In this document: in pieces, positions 1-6,639 of the stretch
How positions within the stretch are numbered: the first letter of the stretch is position 1
Layout of the letters: each line of letters opens with the position of its first letter
Notes under the pieces: generated by a model
What the model was told of the DNA's origin: nothing
What the model saw: the letters and a program-made list of their open reading frames with translations, nothing else
Databases searched by the model: none
DNA from: Chlamydiota bacterium
Lineage (GTDB): Bacteria; Chlamydiota; Chlamydiia; Chlamydiales; Criblamydiaceae
Length of the DNA stretch: 13,381 nucleotides
Assembly (NCBI GenBank): GCA_021772365.1
Contig: JAJFMC010000029.1
Span: 1-13,381, forward strand
Direction of reading: 5' to 3'
Program-made: the position numbers and the translations under genes

Positions 1-478
1 ACAACATAGTGGTCGTCAGCCAAGGGCGATCGTTGCTTTGAGATTCTAGGTAGGAACAGTAAGTGATCATCGATAATAGGGTCAGCGTAGTATTGACCAC
101 ATACGGTAGAGCACAGCACCATGTCAGGGCCTCAATCCCTGGCATGTTGATCGCAAATAGTAGCGTAATAGGAAAAGTGATACTAGGAGGTTGCTTGAGG
201 AATTTTGTGCAAAATTGCATGACCAAAAATATGTTGATAGCATGGAATATAATGGCCAGTAGGTGAAATAATTCGGGTTGTGAAATCCATTGAGGGGCCA
301 ACTGAAAGAGGCCATTGAGGAGTAGGCTATAGTGATGCTCTTCGAGGGGTTGGAGTATGTGGTTATTTTGTGCGCGATGTAACAGGTCATAGTCGTCGGA
401 AAGAAACCCGATAGAACTGATCAGCACCCCGTAAATGATGGTGACGGCCATCAATAAATAAATTTGGTTCTTTTGCAT
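1..478 (-). CDS. Partial multi-pass membrane protein, GT-C glycosyltransferase-like (3' end outside window)
   Basis: A minus-strand frame opens at the ATG at 476-478 and stays free of stops for 159 codons to the window edge, so the gene is cut at its C-terminus. The product is hydrophobic. A first membrane segment spans about residues 5-27, followed by a short SDDYDLL motif, then segments around 73-92 and in the 100-140 range. A TM1, a D-D/Y loop, and an 'NMPGIEALTWCCALPYVVN' stretch before another helix resemble the N-terminal part of GT-C/GT39-type polyprenyl-phosphate-sugar transferases and TMTC-like proteins, where the acidic loop takes part in catalysis. That likeness is pattern recognition only. 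The start is supported by a promoter candidate at 503-531; the ribosome-binding site (GAGA) is weak, and the ATG at 449-451 is an alternative. Minus-strand genes ahead of it are envelope genes, in keeping with a glycan role. Confidence 0.6.
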   Translation of the reverse strand, partial: MQKNQIYLLMAVTIIYGVLISSIGFLSDDYDLLHRAQNNHILQPLEEHHYSLLLNGLFQLAPQWISQPELFHLLAIIFHAINIFLVMQFCTKFLKQPPSITFPITLLFAINMPGIEALTWCCALPYVVNTTLTLLSMITYCSYLESQSNDRPWLTTTML

Positions 479-502
479 TGCTGTCTCGTAGTAAAGGGGC
501 AG

Positions 503-531
503 ATTCTACCGCAATATTCTTTTGTCCTCAA
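503..531 (-). promoter_or_regulatory. Candidate sigma-70-type promoter for the left-edge membrane protein gene
   Basis: Read on the minus strand, TTGAGG (526-531) is followed after 17 nt by TAGAAT (503-508). This would start transcription near 496, about 18 nt before the ATG at 478. The hexamers match the consensus at 4/6 and 5/6. It suggests the left-edge gene is transcribed separately from nnr. Confidence 0.45.
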
Positions 532-562
532 GCTCTCTTGCGTATTTCGGTTGGAAGAGTGC

Positions 563-589
563 GAGGTGGGTGAGGTGGGAGAGGTGGGT
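563..589. repeat. Tandem 9-nt repeat, 3 units
   Basis: Three adjacent units read GAGGTGGGT, GAGGTGGGA and GAGGTGGGT. The matching place in the opposite arm of the surrounding inverted repeat (near 905-914, reverse complement GAAGTGGAT) has only one unit. The run is G-rich but has only three GGG tracts, so a canonical three-tetrad quadruplex is not supported. Confidence 0.8.
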
Positions 590-628
590 GCAAATGTGCG
601 AGACGTAGCAGTCTACGAGGCGTTTTGA

Positions 629-664
629 ACGCAGAGAGCGCAAAGTACGCGGAGGGCGCAGAGG
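629..664. repeat. Tandem 9-nt repeat, 4 units, in the left arm
   Basis: The units are ACGCAGAGA, GCGCAAAGT, ACGCGGAGG and GCGCAGAGG. The right arm of the inverted repeat keeps a single unit (ACGCAGAGG, read in reverse complement at about 856-864). Expansion or contraction by whole 9-nt steps explains the difference in arm length. Confidence 0.8.
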
Positions 665-783
665 GAGGTGAGATGTTTGTGAGGTCAAATACTCCAAGTA
701 GGAGATGGCTCGCAAGCTCGCCATTTCCTCCTTGAAGCATTAACAGCAATGGCTTAAAAAGTCTTTGGCAAAGCCAGTGCTGT

Positions 784-819
784 GGGGTAAGGAAGCGAGC
801 TTACGAGCTACCTTACCCC
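784..819. repeat. Hairpin in the centre of the inverted repeat element
   Basis: GGGGTAAGG (784-792) and CCTTACCCC (811-819) form a perfect 9-bp stem around an 18-nt loop in which a few more bases can pair. A second, weaker hairpin is built around ATGGC (705-709) and GCCAT (720-724). Neither is followed by a clear T-tract, so terminator function is uncertain. Confidence 0.6.
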
Positions 820-937
820 GAACTCGGGAACCTAATCACCTCATAACAGTTTCACCTCCCTCTGCGTTCAAAACACCTCGCAAACTGCTACGTCTCGAGC
901 ATTTGCATCCACTTCGCGGACTGCTACGTTTTCACCT

Positions 938-2464
938 CTACAATTCTAGGAGCTTGAACGCGTCAGGAAGGCTCTCGGTGATATCTGATGCTGTCATTGA
1001 AAATGGTGTCATCACCTCTGCTGCATGATCGCCGGCGTAAGCATGAGCAAAAACGCCGCACAGTGCTGCCTCGCGCGCTGCCAGTCCGTGAGCGAGCATC
1101 GCTGCCACGACACCGGTAAGTACGTCGCCACTGCCTGCTGTCGCCATTCCAGGATTCCCATAAGGGACGACAACGGCGGGTTCACCGGGATGCAAGACAA
1201 AGGTCGGTCCGCCTTTGAGGATGAGAGTAACATTGTGTTCTTCGACATAGTCTTGGCACACCTTGAGGAAATCACTATCAACAGGTCTTTTCTCATCTGT
1301 ATGCAGAAGCCTTCTCATCTCTCCAATATGCGGGGTGATGATACTATTGTCGGGATAGTTTAAATTTTTCTCAGCAATAACATTGAGAGCGTCGGCATCG
1401 AGTACGATGGGTTTAGTAACCCTTGGTAAGATGGCTTGAATTAAGTTTCTCGTTTCATCGCGTAATCCCAAGCCTGGTCCCATAAAGGTTGCTGTTGCCT
1501 TGTTCAAGTAGTCGATAATTAATTGATGATCACCTTCGCCATAGGGAGTTTTAATCAGTTCGTAAACACTGGCCGATAACTCCCCTTCCATTCCCTTCGG
1601 GTGAAGCAATCTTACGATTCCTGCTCCTGCACGTAAAGATGCTGATGTGGAAAGGTTAGCAGCACCAGGCATCCCCGGCGATCCGGCTACGCCGACGACA
1701 TATCCTGCCTGGTATTTATGCTGGTTACGTGCGAGTGTTGGGATCAGTCGGCAGAAATCTGTTTTGTAAAACATTTGAAGATCTGTTTCTGCTTTCTGTA
1801 TGTGTTTCTTTGGCAAACCGAAATCCACATATTTTAGTTCTCCAAGAAGATTCCACCCTTCGTTCAAGAAGAACCCTTTCTTTGGCAATCCCAGATAGAC
1901 GGTTATGCGGGCTTTGATAGCAGCACCCTCAGCGGTACCATTATCCCCATTGAGGCCTGAAGGGATGTCGACAGCGAGAATGGGATGACCGGAGTCATTA
2001 GCTTTTCTGATAATCGAGGCGTAAGGATCTCTCGGTGCACTTTGCAGTCCCGTGCCGAAGAGAGCGTCAATGATCAACCCTTTTTGGGAAAGGTCGATTT
2101 CGTCAGCGCTGATGACCTGGTTCACTGCTGCACCCTTTTTTTGGAGTCTTTCATAGTTTTTCTGACATAGGGTGCTGCATTTTTTTAGAGGGCCTATCTG
2201 ATAAGTGACGACCTCGTACCCCTCGTCGATGAGGTAGCGGCCGGCAACGTGTGCGTCACCGCCGTTATTGCCTTTTCCACTGAGGAGGATGACACGTTTC
2301 GGCAGTTGATGTTTCGTACAATATTCGTTGGCGAAGTAGGCGACACCTTTACCTGCTTCTTCCATAAAAGCTTCTTCTTTACAGCCATCTTCGTAGGCAT
2401 ACCCTTCGATAACGGCCATTTGTTGAGAAGCGACGACTTTGATAAACTCTATTTTGTTTTCCAT
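938..2464 (-). CDS. nnr: Bifunctional NAD(P)H-hydrate epimerase / ADP-dependent NAD(P)H-hydrate dehydratase
   Basis: This 508-residue protein repairs damaged (hydrated) NADH and NADPH in the cytosol. The N-terminal YjeF-type epimerase domain (about 1-220) inverts the R and S epimers; the C-terminal ribokinase-like domain (about 240-505) dehydrates the S form using ADP. Visible signatures are GKGNNGGD at 63-70 and AVDIPSGLNGD at 164-174 in the epimerase, then KYQAGYVVGVAGSPGMPGAA near 250-269, VLDADALN, ITPHIGEM and the glycine-rich AGSGDVLTG motif near the C-terminus in the dehydratase. The length is normal for the fused bacterial enzyme, and all key motifs are present, so it should be active. 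The ATG at 2462-2464 has only a weak AGGT upstream. It lies 71 nt after gpsA and is probably the last gene of the operon. Its stop codon touches the edge of the downstream repeat element. Confidence 0.95.
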   Translation of the reverse strand: MENKIEFIKVVASQQMAVIEGYAYEDGCKEEAFMEEAGKGVAYFANEYCTKHQLPKRVILLSGKGNNGGDAHVAGRYLIDEGYEVVTYQIGPLKKCSTLCQKNYERLQKKGAAVNQVISADEIDLSQKGLIIDALFGTGLQSAPRDPYASIIRKANDSGHPILAVDIPSGLNGDNGTAEGAAIKARITVYLGLPKKGFFLNEGWNLLGELKYVDFGLPKKHIQKAETDLQMFYKTDFCRLIPTLARNQHKYQAGYVVGVAGSPGMPGAANLSTSASLRAGAGIVRLLHPKGMEGELSASVYELIKTPYGEGDHQLIIDYLNKATATFMGPGLGLRDETRNLIQAILPRVTKPIVLDADALNVIAEKNLNYPDNSIITPHIGEMRRLLHTDEKRPVDSDFLKVCQDYVEEHNVTLILKGGPTFVLHPGEPAVVVPYGNPGMATAGSGDVLTGVVAAMLAHGLAAREAALCGVFAHAYAGDHAAEVMTPFSMTASDITESLPDAFKLLEL

Positions 2465-2483
2465 GACGTGACCTATAGCCCCC

Positions 2484-2511
2484 GATTGCTACCCCAAACT
2501 TACTGTAAACG
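2484..2511. repeat. 28-bp dispersed repeat, copy 1 (between gpsA and nnr)
   Basis: GATTGCTACCCCAAACTT (2484-2501), three differing bases, then GTAAACG. The same arrangement occurs at 13352-13379 with 25 of 28 bases identical, including an uninterrupted 18-base match. An 18-base match is unlikely by chance in 13 kb. It may be an insertion-sequence end or a remnant of one. Confidence 0.65.
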
Positions 2512-2535
2512 CCTGTTTTATGTCCAGATAGAGGG

Positions 2536-3534
2536 CTAAAGGTGCTCTTGTTTGATCGCCCTTTGCATGAGGAGCGCTACTGCGTCTTTCGGTGAGAAAC
2601 CTTCATATACGATTTTATTGACAGCTTCAGCTATTGGCATTTCGACGCCAAGTTCACGGGACAGCTGCAATGCTGAGACGCATGTGTATGCTCCTTCGAC
2701 AACCATTCCAATTTTTTCTTTTGCTTTTTCCGGGGAATTTGCTTCTGCAAGGAGGTGTCCAAACCTGTAATTTCTGCTCATAATCGAGCCACATGTAAGA
2801 CATAAGTCCCCCATCCCGGAAAGTCCATATAACGTATCGACTTGACAGCCACGGGCGACAGCTAATTTTTTAATTTCATGAAGTCCACGTGTCATTAGCG
2901 CTGCGTTACAGCTATATCCCAATGCTAATCCCTCGGAGATACCGCAAGCAATGGCAATAATATTTTTTAGCGCTCCACCGTAAGAAACGCCTATGACGTC
3001 GGCATTTGGATAAACTCTGAAGGTATCGTTAGTAAATAATTCGCATACCTGGAGCATCACGTCTTTAGTGAATCCGGATCCGACCACAGAAGTGGGGAGT
3101 CCCCTGATGACATCACTAGCGAAACTTGGACCGCTCATCACACCTATTTGGTTACGTACCTCTTCACCAAGCACTTCGATAACGACTTCAGGGAGGATGA
3201 GCCCAGTATTTTGTTCGATTCCTTTGGAGGTCATCACAATGGGACATTTGGGTATTCCTAAAGATTTTATTTGCTCGAAAACAGGACGTACACCTTTGGA
3301 GGTGACCGATTCGATGATGACATCAGCATTTTTGAGGGCTTGCTCTAAATTTGTGGTGAAGGTCATATCGCCTATAGATCTGTGACCCGGCAGCATTTCA
3401 TGCTCACGCGTGTTGGTAAGCTGTTTGACCTGATCTTCTTCTATTGACCAGCAAGTGAGTGAGTATCCTTTTTTGGCTAGAAGGGACGCTAAACAGAACC
3501 CCCATGCTCCCGTTCCCAGATAACAAATATTCAT
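2536..3534 (-). CDS. gpsA: NAD(P)-dependent glycerol-3-phosphate dehydrogenase
   Basis: This 332-residue enzyme reduces dihydroxyacetone phosphate to sn-glycerol-3-phosphate, the backbone precursor of membrane phospholipids, in the cytosol. The N-terminal Rossmann fold is marked by GTGAWG at 7-12. The SGPSFASDV segment and GGALKNIIAIACGISEGL (with the catalytic lysine) are the classic GpsA signatures, followed by LMTRGLHEI and LSGMGDLCLTC in the C-terminal helical domain. Length and motifs are normal. The ATG at 3532-3534 has AGGA about ten bases upstream. It follows the pyrophosphorylase gene by 75 nt and precedes nnr by 71 nt on the same strand. A gpsA next to a UDP-sugar pyrophosphorylase is also the order I recall from C. 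trachomatis (CT714, CT715), which supports a chlamydial origin. Confidence 0.96.
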   Translation of the reverse strand: MNICYLGTGAWGFCLASLLAKKGYSLTCWSIEEDQVKQLTNTREHEMLPGHRSIGDMTFTTNLEQALKNADVIIESVTSKGVRPVFEQIKSLGIPKCPIVMTSKGIEQNTGLILPEVVIEVLGEEVRNQIGVMSGPSFASDVIRGLPTSVVGSGFTKDVMLQVCELFTNDTFRVYPNADVIGVSYGGALKNIIAIACGISEGLALGYSCNAALMTRGLHEIKKLAVARGCQVDTLYGLSGMGDLCLTCGSIMSRNYRFGHLLAEANSPEKAKEKIGMVVEGAYTCVSALQLSRELGVEMPIAEAVNKIVYEGFSPKDAVALLMQRAIKQEHL

Positions 3535-3609
3535 GTCTTAAAATTCCTATTCATCATTCTTATCATTAGATGATACACGAACGCTAGAAAGAACACAAAT
3601 CCCGTTGCA

Positions 3610-5043
3610 CTACTCGATGTAGAAGGTATCGGGAGCTTCGACGTCACGCCACAGCTTCTTGAATTCTTCGGTCGGGTAATAAAACTCTTGGGAGAGCTCG
3701 AAATCATGTAACGGTGAAGCCGTACCTGTGATTTTCTTCCACTGTTTACGGTCCTGCTCCAGTAAAGCAATTTTTACAGTTTCCGGCGAGTTTATCCCCG
3801 ATGGATTTTTGAGAGGGGCAAAACACACCTCTCTAGGATAGATAAGTGCACTGACATTTGCGGTAAAGGGTAGCATATCGAAAATGAACCGCTCGAACTT
3901 GTTGGCTATTGGCTCTTTGGAGCGTATACTTTCCCCTTTTTCATTGAGGTGTGTAGCAGCTTTGAAAGCTAGGTGATAGGGTAGAAATTGACCACAATTC
4001 TCTGCCACTGATTTTACGAATGCCATGTCGAAGGAAAACAGGCTGATATTCGCGCATTGATGTAAAAGTCCACCTTCGGAATCTTTTGCGAGGCGCTGTT
4101 TTTCTTCAATTTCTGAGTATTCAAGAACACGGGCCTTTTGCTGGTCGTCAGCGACAATGACACCTACTTTTTCGTAGGGATCTTTTCTACTGATGCATTT
4201 GATGGTTACCTGGTTATTTTTCGAGGTGTGACTACCTAAAAGTTCTAGGTCGAAGGGATCAGCCAATGGGTTATCGATAAGGATAAAGCTTACGGTTTCG
4301 ATGCCACGAGCGTTCCAATCTTGCCAAATGCCGGAGCCGACAAAATGCTCGAAGAATGCACCATTTCCGTTAGGCCCTTTGGCTATGGAGTCCATGGACT
4401 GTAAAAACATGTTACCATCGGTACCGACAAATGGTAGGTCTGCCTGTTGGAAGAAGCTAACTTGCTCTTCTTTCAGTCCAAAGTAGTTGTTGGCAACGAA
4501 AAATTTGACGGTAGCATCGTGGTTATTAGATGAGGTCATGATAGCGAGTGGTAGGTCCACCCCTGCCATTTTGCTCGCGTAGAAAACTTTCTCGGCAAAC
4601 AGCTGGAAGAGAGATTTTCCTTTGACGTGTGTAGTGGGGAAGCATCCTTTTGGACCGTCATATCCGAACCGCGTTCCCTGTCCCCCTGCCACGATAGCAA
4701 CACCGACTTTCCCTTGCTGCAGGGCTTGTATTCCTTTTTCAGAATACGTACCTTCTTCCCTGTTGATGACATTACGAAACGGCTCTATGGAGGAGCTGTT
4801 ATTTTGACCGTTCTTATTCAGAACCTTTTGTTGCATTTGGAATGATGCAAGATCAAGACGCTCAATTTCCCCTAGGAGCTGTTCTTTTTGTGTGTCGTTG
4901 AGCGCTTCCCAATACTCGAGGAGGTGTGTTTGCTGTATCGCTTGCAGTTTTTTCTCTGCTTTTTCGTAACTATACTGATGGGAGTGTAGGTTTGATGTCA
5001 TTGCTACTATTCCAATAATGATGGTCGTGATTAATCTGTTCAT
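3610..5043 (-). CDS. UDP-sugar pyrophosphorylase (eukaryote-type UDPGP/AGX family)
   Basis: This 477-residue protein belongs to the UDPGP family that makes UDP-activated sugars (UDP-glucose, UDP-GlcNAc or similar) from UTP and sugar-1-phosphate. The nucleotide-binding signature GGQGTRFGYDGPKG lies at 120-133; a GNGAFFEHF segment downstream and an NPLADPFDLELLG stretch are typical of AGX1-like enzymes. The sugar specificity cannot be read from the sequence; chlamydial homologues (CT715-like) have been annotated as UDP-GlcNAc or UDP-glucose pyrophosphorylases. The ATG at 5041-5043 is one base after the stop of the FliF/FliG gene (TAA-A-ATG) with AGG just upstream, so translation is probably coupled. 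Oddly, residues 1-17 look like a signal peptide or membrane anchor (MNRLITTIIIGIVAMTS), unexpected for a cytosolic enzyme. Starting at the in-frame ATG of residue 15 (first base at 5001) would remove it. Confidence 0.9.
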   Translation of the reverse strand: MNRLITTIIIGIVAMTSNLHSHQYSYEKAEKKLQAIQQTHLLEYWEALNDTQKEQLLGEIERLDLASFQMQQKVLNKNGQNNSSSIEPFRNVINREEGTYSEKGIQALQQGKVGVAIVAGGQGTRFGYDGPKGCFPTTHVKGKSLFQLFAEKVFYASKMAGVDLPLAIMTSSNNHDATVKFFVANNYFGLKEEQVSFFQQADLPFVGTDGNMFLQSMDSIAKGPNGNGAFFEHFVGSGIWQDWNARGIETVSFILIDNPLADPFDLELLGSHTSKNNQVTIKCISRKDPYEKVGVIVADDQQKARVLEYSEIEEKQRLAKDSEGGLLHQCANISLFSFDMAFVKSVAENCGQFLPYHLAFKAATHLNEKGESIRSKEPIANKFERFIFDMLPFTANVSALIYPREVCFAPLKNPSGINSPETVKIALLEQDRKQWKKITGTASPLHDFELSQEFYYPTEEFKKLWRDVEAPDTFYIE

Positions 5044-5044
5044 T

Positions 5045-6625
5045 TTACCTGTTGATATACCGATCGTGTTTCAAAATCTGGGATTTTGAATCACGATCGG
5101 TATAACCCTGTTTACTTTCTACCTGTAGCCTTTCGAATTCTACAATCAGCTTGGTGACGCGCAATTGTGCGGCTTGGATTTTGAAGGGGTCGACCTTGGA
5201 AAAATCCTCAGATAGCTTAGCGCGAATTTCTTTAGGTGCTAAATGTATTATTTTTTCTTTTATTAGACTATCCGAATGGTGAACAGCCAGTAAGAGGTCA
5301 AGGCCACTTCCTTTGTTAAGGATATACCTGACCCCTTCACCACCAAGAGGGATTAGGGCGGTGAGAACAAAAAATTCATTTTTCAAACGAACAAGCGAAG
5401 TTGAGTCGATCTGGTGGAGCTCTTGAAGAATGCGTTTACTGTTTACCGGTTGTAGTTCGTTGAGGATTTTTGCCACATGTTTGATACTGCTGCGGTGAAG
5501 CACATTTTCGTGGATACCATCAAATTCAAGCTGCCTGGAAACTTTTTCGATCACACGTTCCCTTTCAACCATATCGAGGTGATGGTATCCTATACATTCA
5601 CCGATAGATTTTACCTGTTGATCAAAAGGAAGCATTTGCAAAAATTTAGCTGCTTCTTTTGGGTGAAGAAAAAGAAGGATATTTCCGATGTCTATGCTGT
5701 CGGTAAAGCTTTCCATCACTCCTGTTGGCTGAGAGTTGAGTTGTATATACTGTTCCGGTCCTTCTTGATCCTCTTCAAAATTGATACTTTCGAAGTCTTG
5801 ATTAAATTTACATATTGCTTCTTCTTTTATTTTCATCACTTGTTGCTTTTGCTTCTTAAATAGTAAGACTAGGAGAAAAGTGATTACTATGGCAGCACCT
5901 GCCAGTAAAGGTACAAGTAGTTGACTCACCCATTGTTCTATTCTGGATTCAGGTGATTCATTCGTAGCGATACTACTAAGCCCTGTTCCATGAAACGGAA
6001 CGAACGTGATTTCTTCGGTTAAACGTACTCCTTTGAGATCATGCAAAAGGGTGCGTATATATCTTTTGACACGCGATTCAATAAAATCCGGATCGAGTTC
6101 TTTTTTACTGAGTACATCGGAATCGACAATTAGTCGGAAATAGATTCTTTTGACTCCAGGGCTGTTGAGAAAATAAGTTACTAGGTCATGTGGTTTGATA
6201 CTATTGTTGATGGAAAGAGAGCTATGAGTAGGAGAAACGTATATTTCTGAAATATAAGCCCCCTTACCGACAAGGCCATCCATTAGGTCGTCAACTTTTC
6301 TCTTCAGGTAATGTTGGACGATTAGCTCTCCGATGACGTCCTCGGAGGAGTGCTCTTCTTGCAGATTCTGAATCGCACTTAGACCTCTAAGTAAGAGTTC
6401 CGTTTTTGAACGTTCCGACTGACGGACGTTCAAGCTTCCGTCATCACCGACCTTATATGCCACTCGTTCGTTACCGAGTATATTAACGACTCGTTCTGAC
6501 GTCATTTGTTCTGGGATGGTTGCTTTATCTAAGACACTCCATTCAGCCGGTATGGATAGTGCAAAAAATCCTATGATAGCTACCAGAGAAATGAATAATA
6601 AAAACGAAGATTGTTTACTTGTCAT
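5045..6625 (-). CDS. fliF: FliF/SctJ-like ring protein with FliG-like C-terminal region
   Basis: This 526-residue membrane protein appears to join two flagellar basal-body parts. Residues 7-24 form a first membrane segment. Residues 25-232 are a periplasmic part with YscJ/FliF-like character, about half the usual FliF length and apparently lacking the distal ring-building region. Residues 233-257 form the second membrane segment, followed by a basic stretch (KKQKQQ). From about 310 to 500 the cytoplasmic tail follows the FliG middle and C-terminal pattern: ILLFLHPKEAAKFLQMLPFD near 316-335, IKHVAKILNEL near 381-391, then a helical bundle ending at IVEFERL. Chlamydia keeps FliF, FliI and FlhA homologues without making flagella. 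I know of FliF-FliG fusions only from flagellar mutants, so this may be a natural fusion. Residues 508-523 are encoded by a hairpin. It starts 14 nt after waaF. Confidence 0.75.
   Translation of the reverse strand: MTSKQSSFLLFISLVAIIGFFALSIPAEWSVLDKATIPEQMTSERVVNILGNERVAYKVGDDGSLNVRQSERSKTELLLRGLSAIQNLQEEHSSEDVIGELIVQHYLKRKVDDLMDGLVGKGAYISEIYVSPTHSSLSINNSIKPHDLVTYFLNSPGVKRIYFRLIVDSDVLSKKELDPDFIESRVKRYIRTLLHDLKGVRLTEEITFVPFHGTGLSSIATNESPESRIEQWVSQLLVPLLAGAAIVITFLLVLLFKKQKQQVMKIKEEAICKFNQDFESINFEEDQEGPEQYIQLNSQPTGVMESFTDSIDIGNILLFLHPKEAAKFLQMLPFDQQVKSIGECIGYHHLDMVERERVIEKVSRQLEFDGIHENVLHRSSIKHVAKILNELQPVNSKRILQELHQIDSTSLVRLKNEFFVLTALIPLGGEGVRYILNKGSGLDLLLAVHHSDSLIKEKIIHLAPKEIRAKLSEDFSKVDPFKIQAAQLRVTKLIVEFERLQVESKQGYTDRDSKSQILKHDRYINR
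5056..5104 (-). repeat. Near-perfect 49-nt hairpin at the end of the FliF/FliG gene
   Basis: On the plus strand TATACCGATCGTG (5056-5068) pairs with CACGATCGGTATA (5092-5104). After a single T-T mismatch (5069/5091), TTCAAAATC (5070-5078) pairs with GATTTTGAA (5082-5090), leaving a 3-nt loop. This gives 22 paired positions with one mismatch, entirely inside coding sequence, 9 nt before the stop codon. In the mRNA it sits just ahead of the AGG ribosome-binding site of the next gene. No T-tract follows on either strand, so it is not an ordinary intrinsic terminator. It could set translation of the pyrophosphorylase, protect or process the mRNA, or be a palindromic element inserted into the gene end. 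Confidence 0.85.
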
Positions 6626-6639
6626 AAATTCAACTCACT

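Larger units (their letters stand above)
584..912. repeat. Long imperfect inverted repeat element
   Basis: The left arm (584-672) and the right arm (852-912) are reverse complements over roughly 60 bases. They share GCAAATG, CGAGACGTAGCAGT, CGAGG and GTTTTGAACGCAGAG, and end in GGAGGTGA. The left arm is 27 nt longer, exactly three extra 9-nt units. The 179-nt centre carries its own hairpins. Beyond the right arm, CGCGGACTGCTACGT (915-929) directly repeats CGCAAACTGCTACGT (879-893), and TTCACCTC at 851-858 recurs at 931-938, where it abuts the nnr stop codon. The architecture fits a palindromic intergenic or non-autonomous mobile element; no transposase is seen. Confidence 0.75.
479..937. other. 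Non-coding gap of 459 bp between nnr and the left-edge gene
   Basis: I see no convincing gene here. Both strands carry open frames of 70-90 codons, but these are low-complexity Pro/Arg/Leu/His-rich readings of the repeat. The gap holds a promoter candidate (503-531), two 9-nt tandem arrays (563-589 and 629-664), a long imperfect inverted repeat (584-672 against 852-912) and two hairpins in its centre (about 700-732 and 784-819). Confidence 0.7.

Noticed and set aside
124..390. 88-codon minus-strand frame
   Set aside because: It overlaps, in another register, the longer open frame that reaches the window edge, has a proper start and shows membrane-protein composition.
563..589. Possible G-quadruplex
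   Set aside because: Only three GGG tracts occur close together; a two-tetrad form is possible but weak.
506..1028. Short frames on both strands (506-724 and 528-749 minus, 765-1028 plus) that translate to similar Pro/Arg/Leu/His-rich peptides
   Set aside because: The similarity comes from the two arms of one inverted DNA repeat; there are no ribosome-binding sites, and the plus-strand frame runs into the antisense of nnr.
2473..2538. Distant TAGCCC/GGGCTA inverted match around the gpsA-nnr gap as a terminator
   Set aside because: Six pairs separated by over 50 nt with no T-tract; nnr follows on the same strand and is probably co-transcribed.
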